From Myxococcota bacterium (GTDB taxonomy: Bacteria > Myxococcota_A > Polyangia > Polyangiales > Polyangiaceae): a stretch of 62,006 nucleotides of DNA. The stretch spans positions 1-62,006 of the forward strand of contig CAUJFL010000373.1 in NCBI GenBank assembly GCA_963169165.1, written 5' to 3'. The translations under genes and the position numbers were made by a program. Position 1 is the first letter of the stretch. Every line of letters starts with the position of its first letter. Shown in pieces: positions 44,486 to 53,027 of the stretch. The notes below the pieces were generated by a model. That model did not search any database, was not told the origin of the DNA, and worked only from the letters and a program-made list of their open reading frames with translations.

Positions 44486-45945
44486 GCGTCCCCCACGCGC
44501 AGCAGCTCTTCTCCGAAGACCTCGCACTTGTGGATCGAGCGTCCGAGCAACAGGCGCGCGCACTCTTGCACGCCCTCGGTGATCGCGGGGTGCGGGTGCA
44601 CGCAGTAGTCGATGTCCGAGATCGTGCCGCCCTTGTCGATCAAGAAGGCGATGCCCTGCACCGCGCTCGACGCCTCGGGGCCGACGACGCGCAGCCCGAG
44701 CAGGCGCCCGTCGGGCGCGCAGAGCAGCTTCGCGAAGCCCCCGGTCTGGCGCATCGCGATGTTGCGGTTGACGAGCGCGTTGCAGACCTTGCCGACGCGG
44801 TAGTGCGCGCCGCGCCTCCTGGCCTGCAGCTCGTTGAGCCCGACCGACGCCACCTCGGGCGAGAGGAACATGATGGCCGACAGCGCCTCGTAGCGGATCG
44901 GCAGCGGCGCGAGCCCGAACATCGCCTCGATCGCGTGGCGCGCCTCGAGCTCGGCGACGTTGGCGAGCGCGATGTCCATCGTCGCGTCGCCCGCCGCGTA
45001 CACGTGCGGGACGGTGCTCTGGGTCGAGGTCACGACGATCCCGCCGCCCTTGTCGAGCTCGACGCCGATCTCGGCGAGGCCGAGGTCCGCCGTGTTGGGC
45101 GCGCGACCGACCGACACGAGCGCCCGCTCGACCCGGATCGTCTCGGTCACGCCGGCGGGCGAGGTGACGACGTACTCGACCTGACCGTCGCGCACGCGCA
45201 GGCTCTCGAGCTTGGCCTCGCGGTGGATGCGGATCCCGAGCCGCTCGAAGTTGGTCGCGATGACGTCGGCGACGTCCTCGTCCTCGAACGGCAGGATGCG
45301 CGGCTGTCGATCGATGATCGAGATCGCCGTGCGGCCAAAATTGGCGAAGATCGTCGCGTACTCGCAGCCGATCACGCCCGCGCCGACGATCACCATGCTC
45401 GCCGGGAAATCGGGCAGATCCTCGATGTGATCGCTGGTCAAGACGTGCTGTCCGTCGACCTCGATGCCGGGCGGCGTGCGCGGCGCCGAGCCCGTCGCGA
45501 CGAGGAAGCGCTCGGCCTCGAACAAGCGCGTCTCCCCGCCGCGGGCCCTCACCTCGATGGCTCGCGGCGTGACGAAGCGCGCGGCGCCCTCGACCAGCTC
45601 GACCACGCCGCCGCGGGGGCTCGGGGTCGCCAGCCTCGAGAGCTGGAACGCGAGCGTCTCGCGGCGATCGTGGATGGCGGCGCGGACCGCGTCGAGCACG
45701 GCCTGATACGACAGCTCGACGTCCCGCGCGCGGTAGCCGCGGTCGACGCGCTTGACGGTCGCGAAGTCGTTGGAGAGGTGCCACATCGTCTTCGACGACA
45801 GGGCGCCCTTGTGGATGCCGGTCCCGCCGACGCTGCCGCGCTCGACGAGCAGCGCGCGCTTGCCGAGATCGTGGGCGCGCATCGCGGCCGCGTAGCCGGC
45901 GGGGCCCGCCCCGAGGATCGCGACGTCATAGCGAGCTTGGGTCAT
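44482..45945 (-). CDS. FAD-dependent pyridine nucleotide-disulphide oxidoreductase fold, transhydrogenase (Sth)-like
   Basis: From ATG 45945 the product has 487 residues. The FAD loop is VAILGAGPAGYAAAM, and the NAD(P) loop is VIVGAGVIGCEYATIF. The second FAD region is HVYAAGDATMD, and the dimer domain ends in CVHPHPAITEGV. In dihydrolipoamide dehydrogenase the FAD-loop region carries two redox cysteines; here it reads GGTGIHKGALSSKTMW with none. This resembles soluble pyridine nucleotide transhydrogenase more than a disulphide reductase. The likely reaction is hydride exchange between NADPH and NAD. It heads a four-gene unit. Confidence 0.83.
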   Translation of the reverse strand: MTQARYDVAILGAGPAGYAAAMRAHDLGKRALLVERGSVGGTGIHKGALSSKTMWHLSNDFATVKRVDRGYRARDVELSYQAVLDAVRAAIHDRRETLAFQLSRLATPSPRGGVVELVEGAARFVTPRAIEVRARGGETRLFEAERFLVATGSAPRTPPGIEVDGQHVLTSDHIEDLPDFPASMVIVGAGVIGCEYATIFANFGRTAISIIDRQPRILPFEDEDVADVIATNFERLGIRIHREAKLESLRVRDGQVEYVVTSPAGVTETIRVERALVSVGRAPNTADLGLAEIGVELDKGGGIVVTSTQSTVPHVYAAGDATMDIALANVAELEARHAIEAMFGLAPLPIRYEALSAIMFLSPEVASVGLNELQARRRGAHYRVGKVCNALVNRNIAMRQTGGFAKLLCAPDGRLLGLRVVGPEASSAVQGIAFLIDKGGTISDIDYCVHPHPAITEGVQECARLLLGRSIHKCEVFGEELLRVGDA

Positions 45946-46012
45946 GCTGGTGTCCTCGTGCTCGCGCAGATTTCTTTGCAACGCCGCGCGAGGCTCGACG
46001 ATAACGGGGTTC

Positions 46013-46660
46013 GTGTCCGCTCGAAATGGATTGCTCGCGCTGGTCGCGCTCGTGGCCGCTTCCGGGTGCGGCGGCGCCGAGAGGCGCGCCGAGGCGCCCC
46101 GCGCGAAGGGCTGCCCCGCCGACACGGTCGAGCTCGCCGATCGCGGCGGGGCGCTCTGCGTCGATCGCACCGAGGTGACGCTGGGCGCGTACCTCGACTG
46201 CGTCGGCAAGGCGCTCTGCTCCGCTCCGAGCGAGGGCCGCGGCTGCAACAAGGACTCGCTCGAGGGCCAGAGCATGCCGGTCAACTGCGTCGATCTGAAG
46301 CAGGCCGAGGCCTACTGCGCGGCGGCGGGCGCGCGGCTGCCGACCGACGGCGAGTGGAGCCGCCTCGCGCACGCCAGCAAGAAATCGGACCGAGCCGGCG
46401 TGTGCTCCTCGATGGGGATGCCCCGGCAAGGCACGTGCTCGACCACGCGCGGCGACGTCGACGACGACGGGCGCGGGCTGCTCGATCTCTTCGGCAACGT
46501 CGCCGAGTGGACGTCGAGCGGTGACGATCGCGCGAGGATCGCGCGGGGCGGCTCGTGGCAGGCGACGACCCCGGTCGAGCTGGGCGCCGACGCCCGCCGC
46601 GAGGTCTCCGCGGGCACCCGCCACCCGGCGCTCGGCCTCCGCTGCGTGCGCGATCGCTGA
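46013..46660 (+). CDS. short SUMF1-fold lipoprotein
   Basis: From GTG 46013 the product has 215 residues; the open frame runs further up but this start yields a signal peptide. Lipobox ASGCGG, then a compact SUMF1 fold: CVDRTEVTLGAYLDCV, VNCVDLKQAEAYCAAAGARLPTDGEW, LLDLFGNVAEWTSS and IARGGSWQATTP. The catalytic Cys pair is missing (GGSWQATTPVEL). It is shorter than the other two SUMF1 genes of the window and not a close copy. It is divergent from the Sth-like gene. Confidence 0.82.
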   Translation: MSARNGLLALVALVAASGCGGAERRAEAPRAKGCPADTVELADRGGALCVDRTEVTLGAYLDCVGKALCSAPSEGRGCNKDSLEGQSMPVNCVDLKQAEAYCAAAGARLPTDGEWSRLAHASKKSDRAGVCSSMGMPRQGTCSTTRGDVDDDGRGLLDLFGNVAEWTSSGDDRARIARGGSWQATTPVELGADARREVSAGTRHPALGLRCVRDR

Positions 46661-46696
46661 GCGTCGCACGGGTCGAGGTGGTAGCCTCCAGCCGCC

Positions 46697-47854
46697 TTGG
46701 CACTCGATCTCGCGCGCCGGCTCGTCTCCCGAGGCCTGCTCCAGAAAGACGAAGCGTCGACCGCGCTCGCGAGGCACGCGCGGGGCGACCAGCACTTCGT
46801 GCAAGCGATCGTCGCCTCCGGCGCGCTCACCGACACGGCGCTGTTCGCCGAGCTCGAGGCGATGGACCTGCCGGTCGTGCACAGGGTGGTGCCGCTGTTG
46901 AAGCTCTGCGACGCGCTCCCGGCCCAGCTCCCGTCGCGGCTGCTCGCGCTGCCGATCCGACAAGACTCACGCACGCAGACCATCGACGTCGCCGCCGCCG
47001 ACCCGCTCGACGCCCACGTCGCGCGCGAGCTCGGCCACCACCTCGGCGCGCCGGTGCGCGTCGTCGGCGCGCCGCTGTCCGGGCTCGAGGCGTCGCTGCT
47101 CGAGCTCGCGCGAGAGGGCACGGGGACGCGCGAATTCTCGGTCGTGTCAGCGCCGCCGTTCCCGCGCGTCGATCGCAAGACGCCGCCGTACCTCGCGCGG
47201 CCCGCGCTCGACGAGCACCAGTCCGCGTCGGTGCCGCGCCTCAAGGCGCAGAGCGACATCCCGATCCCGCTCGTGCGCCGCAGCGCGCCCAAGCTCTCGA
47301 CCGCCCCTCGCCTCGAGTCCATCGCTCCCGCGACCAGCCGCGCGCCGTTCTCCGAGCGACCGCTGCGCGAGCGCCACGCCGATCCCGGGCCGGTGCTCAC
47401 GGCGCTGCGCGAGTCCGCGACCCGCGACGAGCTGCTCGATCTGATGCTGAACGGCCTCGCGATGGTCTCGGGCAAGGCGGCGGTGTTCGCGGCCAAGAAG
47501 GGCGAGTACCGAGGCGTCCGCGCGTCCGAGGCGCTCGCGAGCCACGCGCGCGTCCGCGAGCTGTCCGTGCCGACCGACGGGCCGAGCGTGTTCGCGACCG
47601 CGGCGCTGATGGGGCACTACCTCGGGCCCGTGCCGACGACGCCTGTGCACGACACGCTCCGCGAGGTGCTCGGGGCCCCGTGCGGAGAGATCGCGATCAT
47701 CCCCGTGCGCGTCGAGGGCGTGCTCGCGCTCCTGACGCTCCAGGCCGAGCTCGACGACACGATGCTGGCGACCAGGCGCGCCGAGGACGTGGCGCGCGCC
47801 GCCGCCGAGGCGTTGACGCGCATCCTGCACCGCGATCGGCAGAGCCAGCGCTGA
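46697..47854 (+). CDS. protein with GspE/MshE N-terminal-like domain, no ATPase
   Basis: From TTG 46697 the product has 385 residues; the start is uncertain. Residues 1-145 follow the N domain of GspE/PilB secretion ATPases (LARRLVSRGLLQKDEASTAL, QAIVASGALTDTALFAELEA, CDALPAQLPSRLLALPI). A Pro/Ser/Arg linker of about 90 residues comes next. A C-terminal domain of about 140 residues (ELLDLMLNGLAMVSGKAAVFAAKKG, EIAIIPVRVEGVLALLTL) looks GAF-like. No Walker motif is present. Such domains bind cyclic di-GMP in MshE; whether this one does is open. Confidence 0.7.
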   Translation: MALDLARRLVSRGLLQKDEASTALARHARGDQHFVQAIVASGALTDTALFAELEAMDLPVVHRVVPLLKLCDALPAQLPSRLLALPIRQDSRTQTIDVAAADPLDAHVARELGHHLGAPVRVVGAPLSGLEASLLELAREGTGTREFSVVSAPPFPRVDRKTPPYLARPALDEHQSASVPRLKAQSDIPIPLVRRSAPKLSTAPRLESIAPATSRAPFSERPLRERHADPGPVLTALRESATRDELLDLMLNGLAMVSGKAAVFAAKKGEYRGVRASEALASHARVRELSVPTDGPSVFATAALMGHYLGPVPTTPVHDTLREVLGAPCGEIAIIPVRVEGVLALLTLQAELDDTMLATRRAEDVARAAAEALTRILHRDRQSQR

Positions 47855-47861
47855 GGGCGGC

Positions 47862-48398
47862 TCAATAGAGGAACGACACGCCGACCGAGGCGGCGGGCCA
47901 GCCGATGCGCATCGTCAGCGCGAGTGATTTGTTGAACAGGTACCTGCCGCCGACGGCGATGTTGGGATCGAGCACGCGGTCGTCGTCGTGCTTGCGCACG
48001 CCCGCGCCGTCTCCGAGGAAGAACCCGATCCCCGGCTCGCCGAACACGCTCCACGACTCGCTGAGGAAGAAGTTCCACTGCATCACGACCGGCACATAGA
48101 ACACCGAGCCGTGCTTGTAGCTGAGGTAGTCGAGCCCGACGCCGATCCCGACCGAGTTGTTGATCGTCTTCACGAACCCGTTGTCGACGAGGATCAGCGT
48201 CCCGCGGACGCCCGGCCCCCAGTAGCCCGAGTCGCCGAGCACGCCGTCGCGTGTGCCGAGCAAGAGGTGCGGCTCGAGATCGAGCGCGTAGTTGGGGTGC
48301 GCGCCGGGGCGGCCGATCACCGAGCCGTCGGCGAGCGCGGCGGCTGAGGTGGAAAGCGAGGCGAGGACGAGGGAGGCGGCGAGGAGGGCGCGACGCAT
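47862..48398 (-). CDS. predicted outer-membrane beta-barrel protein
   Basis: This 178-residue protein starts with ATG. A signal peptide ends near AAALADG. The rest is a chain of amphipathic strands (GPGVRGTLILVD, SVGIGVGLDYLSYKHG, SVFYVPVVMQWNFFL, LALTMRIGWPAASVGVSFLY) and ends with an aromatic residue, Tyr, as outer-membrane barrels often do. No specific family is recognised. It is convergent with the GspE-N-like gene (8-bp gap). Confidence 0.7.
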   Translation of the reverse strand: MRRALLAASLVLASLSTSAAALADGSVIGRPGAHPNYALDLEPHLLLGTRDGVLGDSGYWGPGVRGTLILVDNGFVKTINNSVGIGVGLDYLSYKHGSVFYVPVVMQWNFFLSESWSVFGEPGIGFFLGDGAGVRKHDDDRVLDPNIAVGGRYLFNKSLALTMRIGWPAASVGVSFLY

Positions 48399-48476
48399 GC
48401 ACCGCGTCCTATCACCCCTGCTCGTCGCGCGTCACCGACGTGCGCGCGCCGCCGGATCGACTAGGCTCCTCTCCGC

Positions 48477-49163
48477 GTGTTCGACCAGGGTTATCTCAGG
48501 CTGTTTCGCGTGGCCGGGATCCCCGTGCGCGCGCACTGGTCGGTGCCGCTCGGGCTGCTGTTCTTCTCGCGCCTGCGGGTCGCGCCCGGGGTGTGGCTCG
48601 GGTTCTTGATCGTGATCCTGCTGCACGAGCTCGGGCACGCCTACCTCGTGCGCCGCGCCGGGCTCACCGTGCTCGGCATCGATCTCTCGGGGTTTGGCGG
48701 CCTGTGCCGGTTCGCGGGGCCGACGTCGCCGACCCAGGCGGGCGTCATCGCGTGGGGTGGCGTGCTCGCGCAGGGGCTGCTCGCGGCGGCGGCGTTCGTC
48801 GCGTGGTGGTCGGGGCTCGTGGCGCCGTCGTCGACCTTCCGCGCCGATCTGCTCGACATGCTGATCCTGAACAACCTGATCATCGCGGGGATCAACCTGC
48901 TGCCGCTGCCGGGGCTCGACGGCGCGACCGCGTGGCCGCTGATCGGGCAGTGGTGGCGTCGCCGCCGCTCGGGTCCCTCGCCGCGCGCCAAGGCCCGCGC
49001 GAGCGAGCGCGGCGTCGTCGTGCCGCTCGATCCTTACCGCGCGAAGCGGCGCGCGGCGCGAGAGGACGCAGACCCGCCGCCGATGCCCGACGAGGTGCAG
49101 CGGGAGATGGAGCGGATCCTGCGCGACGCGGCCGCGGACGCCCGAAAGAACAAGAAGAATTGA
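48477..49163 (+). CDS. site-2 protease (M50) family membrane metalloprotease
   Basis: This 228-residue protein starts with GTG 48477. The zinc motif is LLHELGHAYLVRRAG (HELGH) in a membrane helix; the third ligand motif LPLPGLDGATAW (LDG) is also present. Hydrophobic helices surround both. This is the minimal rhomboid-independent intramembrane protease layout. It may cut an anti-sigma factor or another membrane protein, but no candidate is adjacent. A charged C-terminal tail ends in RKNKKN. The stop overlaps the TTG of the acetyltransferase gene. Confidence 0.88.
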   Translation: MFDQGYLRLFRVAGIPVRAHWSVPLGLLFFSRLRVAPGVWLGFLIVILLHELGHAYLVRRAGLTVLGIDLSGFGGLCRFAGPTSPTQAGVIAWGGVLAQGLLAAAAFVAWWSGLVAPSSTFRADLLDMLILNNLIIAGINLLPLPGLDGATAWPLIGQWWRRRRSGPSPRAKARASERGVVVPLDPYRAKRRAAREDADPPPMPDEVQREMERILRDAAADARKNKKN

Positions 49164-49795
49164 GCCCGCCGTTCGTCCACCCGACCGCGATCGTCGACGA
49201 GGGCGCCACGCTCGAGGAGGACGTGAAGGTCTGGGCGTTCTGTCACGTGTCGCGCGGCGCGCGTGTCGGCGCTGGCACGACGCTCGGCGAGGGTGTCCAC
49301 GTCGGCGACGACGTCCAGATCGGTCGCGGCGTGAAGGTGCAGAACCGCGTGTCGGTGTACACGGGCGTGACGCTCGAGGACGAGGTGTTCGTCGGCCCCG
49401 CCGCCGTCTTCACCAACGTGTCCAACCCGCGCGCAGCGGTGAGCCGGCGCCACCTCTACGAGCCGACCCTGGTGCGTCGTGGCGCGACGGTGGGCGCGGG
49501 CGCCGTGATCGTGTGCGGCGTGACGCTCGACCGACACAGCTTCGTCGGCGCAGGCGCGGTGGTCACCCACGATGTCGAGCCGTACGCGCTGATGGTCGGC
49601 GTGCCAGCGCGGCGCACGGCCTGGATGAGTCGGCATGGCGCGCGGCTCGTCGGAGCCGACGGTGACGTGCTCACCTGCCCCGAGTCGGGCCTGCGCTACG
49701 CGATCGACGGCGGGCGGTGTCGCGGCGTGGATCTCGACGACGACGCGCCGCTGCCCCCCGGCCTGCGCGTCGGCCGCCTGCCGTATCGCGGGTGA
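49160..49795 (+). CDS. UDP-2-acetamido-3-amino-glucuronate N-acetyltransferase-like (WbpD/WlbB)
   Basis: From TTG 49160, next to the AAGAAGAA run, the product has 211 residues. It is a left-handed beta-helix hexapeptide enzyme: VHPTAIVDEGATLEEDVKVW, CHVSRGARVGAGTTLGEGV, KVQNRVSVYTGVTLEDEVFV, GPAAVFTNVSNPRAAV, then GAGAVVTHDVEPYALMVGVPAR. These are the marks of WbpD/WlbB, which acetylates a UDP-amino sugar for O-antigen-type surface glycan. No other wbp or wlb gene is adjacent. A short C-terminal zinc-ribbon-like tail (CPESGLRYAIDGGRC) is present. Confidence 0.87.
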   Translation: MSPPFVHPTAIVDEGATLEEDVKVWAFCHVSRGARVGAGTTLGEGVHVGDDVQIGRGVKVQNRVSVYTGVTLEDEVFVGPAAVFTNVSNPRAAVSRRHLYEPTLVRRGATVGAGAVIVCGVTLDRHSFVGAGAVVTHDVEPYALMVGVPARRTAWMSRHGARLVGADGDVLTCPESGLRYAIDGGRCRGVDLDDDAPLPPGLRVGRLPYRG

Positions 49796-49853
49796 CGCCG
49801 CCGATGCCCAGCCGAGCGCGGCCGCCCACCGAGGCGACCGGCGCGAGGCCACG

Positions 49854-50399
49854 CTACTTCTGATCGATCTTGTGGCAGCCCGCGCAGCCGAAGCCCTCGT
49901 GGGTCTTCGGATCGTACGGCTTCATGCCCATCGCGGCGGCCATCTCGGGGACGACCTTCTCGGCCATGAACTTCGAGACGGCGGGCTTCTCGGCGAACGC
50001 GGTGATCTTGCCGTTCTTCATGGTCAGGTGCGGCAAGAAGTCGTCGGGCTCCTTGAAGTCGGGGCCGTGGCACGTCTTGCACCCGAACTCGGCGTACTTC
50101 TTCGCGTCGGCGCCCTGGAACACCTTGCTCATCCGCGGCATCACGACCTCTTTCATGAACGCCACCTGCTGCGGCTTCGAGAGGCCCTTCGCCCAGGCGG
50201 TGGGCGTCACGACCTTCTCCGGCGCGGCGCTCGTGGCGGGCGCGGGCGCGCTGGTCGTGGGCGCGGGCGCGGGCGCGGGCGCGCTGGAGGCCGCGGGCGC
50301 CGCCGACGCCGACGGAGGCAGAGCGGGAGCGGGGGTCTGGCTGCAGCCGGCGACGACGGCGGCGACCGTCAGCGAGACGGCGAAGAAGCGGGAGTGCAT
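49854..50399 (-). CDS. dihaem cytochrome c-type lipoprotein
   Basis: This 181-residue protein starts with ATG. The lipobox VVAGCSQT is followed by an Ala/Pro linker of about 40 residues. Two CxxCH haem motifs (GCKTCHGPD and GCAGCHKID) lie about 65 residues apart, and candidate Met ligands lie in VMPRMSKVF and AAAMGMKPY. The short spacing suggests one small domain with two haems. It is likely an electron carrier on the outside of the membrane. No redox partner is adjacent. The gene sits alone between two other lipoprotein genes. Confidence 0.85.
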   Translation of the reverse strand: MHSRFFAVSLTVAAVVAGCSQTPAPALPPSASAAPAASSAPAPAPAPTTSAPAPATSAAPEKVVTPTAWAKGLSKPQQVAFMKEVVMPRMSKVFQGADAKKYAEFGCKTCHGPDFKEPDDFLPHLTMKNGKITAFAEKPAVSKFMAEKVVPEMAAAMGMKPYDPKTHEGFGCAGCHKIDQK

Positions 50400-50474
50400 C
50401 GGCGCCCTCTAGCCGTCGGCGCCCGGGGGGGCCACGACGGCAGCGCGCAACACATCGTTGCGTAAACGCAACGC

Positions 50475-51929
50475 TCACGGGCAGAGCGGCGGCGGCGCCT
50501 TCGCGAACGCCTGGGTCTTTGAGACGAGGTTGCCGCCGTCGGTCTCGGGCGTGGTCTGGTCGCCGTCTCCCGCGCCGAAGAGCACGCCCGCGACGCTGGC
50601 GGCGGCGAACTCGCTCGCGTGCGCGAAGAAGTAGTCGACCTTGTTGTCCTTCCACCGCTTCGGCTGATCGGGCAGCGAGGCGTTGCCTACCGGCAACTGC
50701 CACCAGACGACGGCCTTGCCCGACGCGTCGGCGAGCGCCTTCGACCACGCGAGCGCCTGGTGGTAATCGGGGAGCTTCGAGTTGGTCGCGTCGAGCCACG
50801 TGTCCTGCCCCTTCGATTGGTCGTAGCCGGCGTCCCGATCGCTGATGTCGACGGCGACGAGATCCCCGTCGAGCGCGCCCACCTGGGCCATGTAGGTGAC
50901 CAGCTTCTGCGCCTCGGCGGCGGGATCGACGGAGGCCATCGTGTTGGTGACGATGTCGTACTTCGGGACCCACGGGGAGAAGTGCAGGGCGACCTTGACG
51001 TTGGGCGCGTGCTTGCGCGCCATCTTCACGATGCACCGGCCGAGCCCCGACACGCTCGCCTCCTCGCTCGCGCAGTCGGCGGCGTTGGCGGTCGGCACCG
51101 GCACGGGCATCGCGTGCGGATCGGGGCCCTTCTGGATCACGTAGCCCCAGAAATCCGGCTCGACGTGCACGATCGCGGGCTCGCCTCCGATCGTCTGGAA
51201 CAGGAACCTGAGGTCGTCGAAGAAGCGCCTCGCGAGGGGCAGCTGCGCCATCGCGTCGACCTCGGCCTTGCCCTCGGCGCCCTGCGACGATTGAAGGATC
51301 TCGTAGTAGGTGATCCACGGGATCTGTCCGTCGGCCTTCGCGCGGGACACGAAGCCCTTGATGTACTGGCCGGGCGGGTCGCTCTTCGATTGCCAGCAGC
51401 CCCACCACGGTCCGGGATCGCAGCCGGCGTCGTCGCACGACGAGCAGCCCGGGCCGAGCCCTCCCGCGAGGTACAGATAGCGCGCGTCGAACGGCGCGCT
51501 CGCGGCCGTCGCGTCGGTCATCGACCCGCCGACGAGCAGGCGAGACTTGCCGAGCGACTCGACGAACGCCTTCGCGACGCACGCCGACCCACCGGCGCCA
51601 CCACCCGCCATGCCGGCGCCGCCGCTGCTCCCGCTCGCGCCGCCGCTCGTACCCCCGGTCCCGCCGCCGCTGCTCCCGCTCGCGCCGCCGGTCCCGCCGC
51701 CGCTGCTCCCGCTCGCGCCGCCGCTGCTTCCGCTCGCGCCGCTCGTCCCAGCGGTCCCGCCGCTCGCCTTGCCCGCGCCGCCACCGGCCGCCTTGCCCGC
51801 GCTGCCACCGGCCGCCTTGCCCGCGCCGCCGCTCGGGGCCGCGACCCCGTCGTCGCCGTCACCACCGCATGCAGCGACGAAGACGGAGAGCACGACGGCG
51901 GCGTAGGTGGGCGCGCGCGAAGATCCCAT
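50475..51929 (-). CDS. secreted lipoprotein of unknown family with long Gly/Ser linker
   Basis: From ATG 51929 the product has 484 residues. Lipobox FVAACGGD, a long low-complexity linker (GGAGKAAGG, ASGSSGGGTGG; about residues 25-120) and a globular domain of about 350 residues. The latter has alternating strands and helices (ARYLYLAGGL, IPWITYYEILQSSQG, PAIVHVEPDFWGYVI, VKVALHFSPWVPKYD, GDLVAVDISDRDAGYD), like a TIM barrel. The clustered Glu/Asp/Trp residues suggest a glycoside hydrolase, but I cannot name a family. Confidence 0.72.
   Translation of the reverse strand: MGSSRAPTYAAVVLSVFVAACGGDGDDGVAAPSGGAGKAAGGSAGKAAGGGAGKASGGTAGTSGASGSSGGASGSSGGGTGGASGSSGGGTGGTSGGASGSSGGAGMAGGGAGGSACVAKAFVESLGKSRLLVGGSMTDATAASAPFDARYLYLAGGLGPGCSSCDDAGCDPGPWWGCWQSKSDPPGQYIKGFVSRAKADGQIPWITYYEILQSSQGAEGKAEVDAMAQLPLARRFFDDLRFLFQTIGGEPAIVHVEPDFWGYVIQKGPDPHAMPVPVPTANAADCASEEASVSGLGRCIVKMARKHAPNVKVALHFSPWVPKYDIVTNTMASVDPAAEAQKLVTYMAQVGALDGDLVAVDISDRDAGYDQSKGQDTWLDATNSKLPDYHQALAWSKALADASGKAVVWWQLPVGNASLPDQPKRWKDNKVDYFFAHASEFAAASVAGVLFGAGDGDQTTPETDGGNLVSKTQAFAKAPPPLCP
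51606..51836 (-). repeat. low-complexity tandem repeats in the linker
   Basis: A 33-bp unit, CCGGTCCCGCCGCCGCTGC plus CCCGCTCGCGCCG-type sequence, occurs twice exactly at 51655-51687 and 51688-51720. Nearby are two or three imperfect 24-bp units (CCGCCTTGCCCGCG core). In protein they give GASGSSGGGTG and AAGGSAGK repeats. All are in frame with the lipoprotein, so slippage would change linker length. Confidence 0.8.
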
Positions 51930-51971
51930 GCGCCGACGGTACCGGCAGTCTGCGGTGACGCGCAACGCGCC

Positions 51972-52904
51972 TCAGATCGCGCGTCGCATGAACAGATCTT
52001 CGAGGTTCTCGCGCTTCGGGCTGACCTCGACCACCTCGACGCCCGCCTCGATGAGGCGCCGCAGCACCGCGCTCGCGGCGGCGGAGCTCGCGACCTCGAT
52101 GAGGACGTGTACGCCGCGCGGAGACACCACGAGCCCCTCGGCGACCAGCGCCTCGCGGAGCTGGTCCGGGAGCGAGTCGACGACGATGTCGGTGTGCAGC
52201 ACCTCGCCGCCGAGCAGCTCCCGCAGCGTGCCGCTCACGACGACCTCGCCCTTCTTCAGCACCGTGACGCGCTGGCAGATGCTCTCGACGTCGGCGAGGA
52301 TGTGCGTCGACAGGAAGATCGTGCGGCCCCGCGCCTGCTCCTCGAGGATGAGATCACGGATCTCCTTGCGGCCGACGGGATCGAGCCCGCTCATCGGCTC
52401 GTCGAGGATCAGCAGCTCGGGCTCGTGCAAGATCGCCGCGGCGATGCTCGTGCGCTGCTGCATGCCCTTGGAGAGGGCCCGCGCGGGGCGATCGGCCGCG
52501 TACGCGACGCCCGTGCGCTCGAGCGAGGCCATCGCGCGAGCGCGCAGCTCGGCGCCCCTGAGGCCGGACAGCGCGCCGCACATCTCGACGAACTCGCGCG
52601 GTGTGATGTACGGATAGATGTAAGGATTTTCAGGAGAGAAGCCGATGCGGGCGCGCGCCTTGGCAGAGGGGATGGGCTCGCCGAACAGCGTCGCGCGGCC
52701 GCTCGTGGGCGCGATCAGGCCGGTCAGCATCTTGATGACAGTGGTCTTGCCGGAGCCGTTGGGGCCGACGAAGCCGAAGATCTCGCCGCTGCGGACCTCG
52801 AACGAGACGCCCCTCACGGCCTCGACGCGCCTGCGAAAGAACCCTTGCAAGAAGGTCTTCGCGAGCCCCTCGACGACGATGACGGGTTCGGCCGACGACG
52901 CCAC
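51972..52904 (-). CDS. ABC transporter ATP-binding protein
   Basis: This 310-residue protein starts with ATG. Walker A is FVGPNGSGKTTVIKML, the Q-loop region is IGFSPENPYIYPY, the signature is RALSKGMQQRTSIAAAI, Walker B is LLILDEPMSGLDPVG, and the H-loop is LSTHILADVES. A C-terminal regulatory part follows. This is the single-component type seen with separate membrane permeases. No permease gene is adjacent, and the substrate is unknown. The binding-protein gene at 53474-54502 is of a different class. Confidence 0.9.
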   Translation of the reverse strand: MASSAEPVIVVEGLAKTFLQGFFRRRVEAVRGVSFEVRSGEIFGFVGPNGSGKTTVIKMLTGLIAPTSGRATLFGEPIPSAKARARIGFSPENPYIYPYITPREFVEMCGALSGLRGAELRARAMASLERTGVAYAADRPARALSKGMQQRTSIAAAILHEPELLILDEPMSGLDPVGRKEIRDLILEEQARGRTIFLSTHILADVESICQRVTVLKKGEVVVSGTLRELLGGEVLHTDIVVDSLPDQLREALVAEGLVVSPRGVHVLIEVASSAAASAVLRRLIEAGVEVVEVSPKRENLEDLFMRRAI

Positions 52905-53027
52905 GATGAACCGAGCGTGTACGTCGCGACGAGCGCGCCGTCACCTCTGTTCTCCTCGACGAAACTCCGGAGCGGCGGGCGAGGAGCGCTGCTAGCTTTG
53001 GCGGCTCCACAGGAGGAACCGAAGACC

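Noticed and set aside
51606-51836. Possible CRISPR-like or minisatellite array
   Set aside because: The repeats have no spacers, are in frame and encode a Gly/Ser linker of a lipoprotein. This is low-complexity coding sequence.
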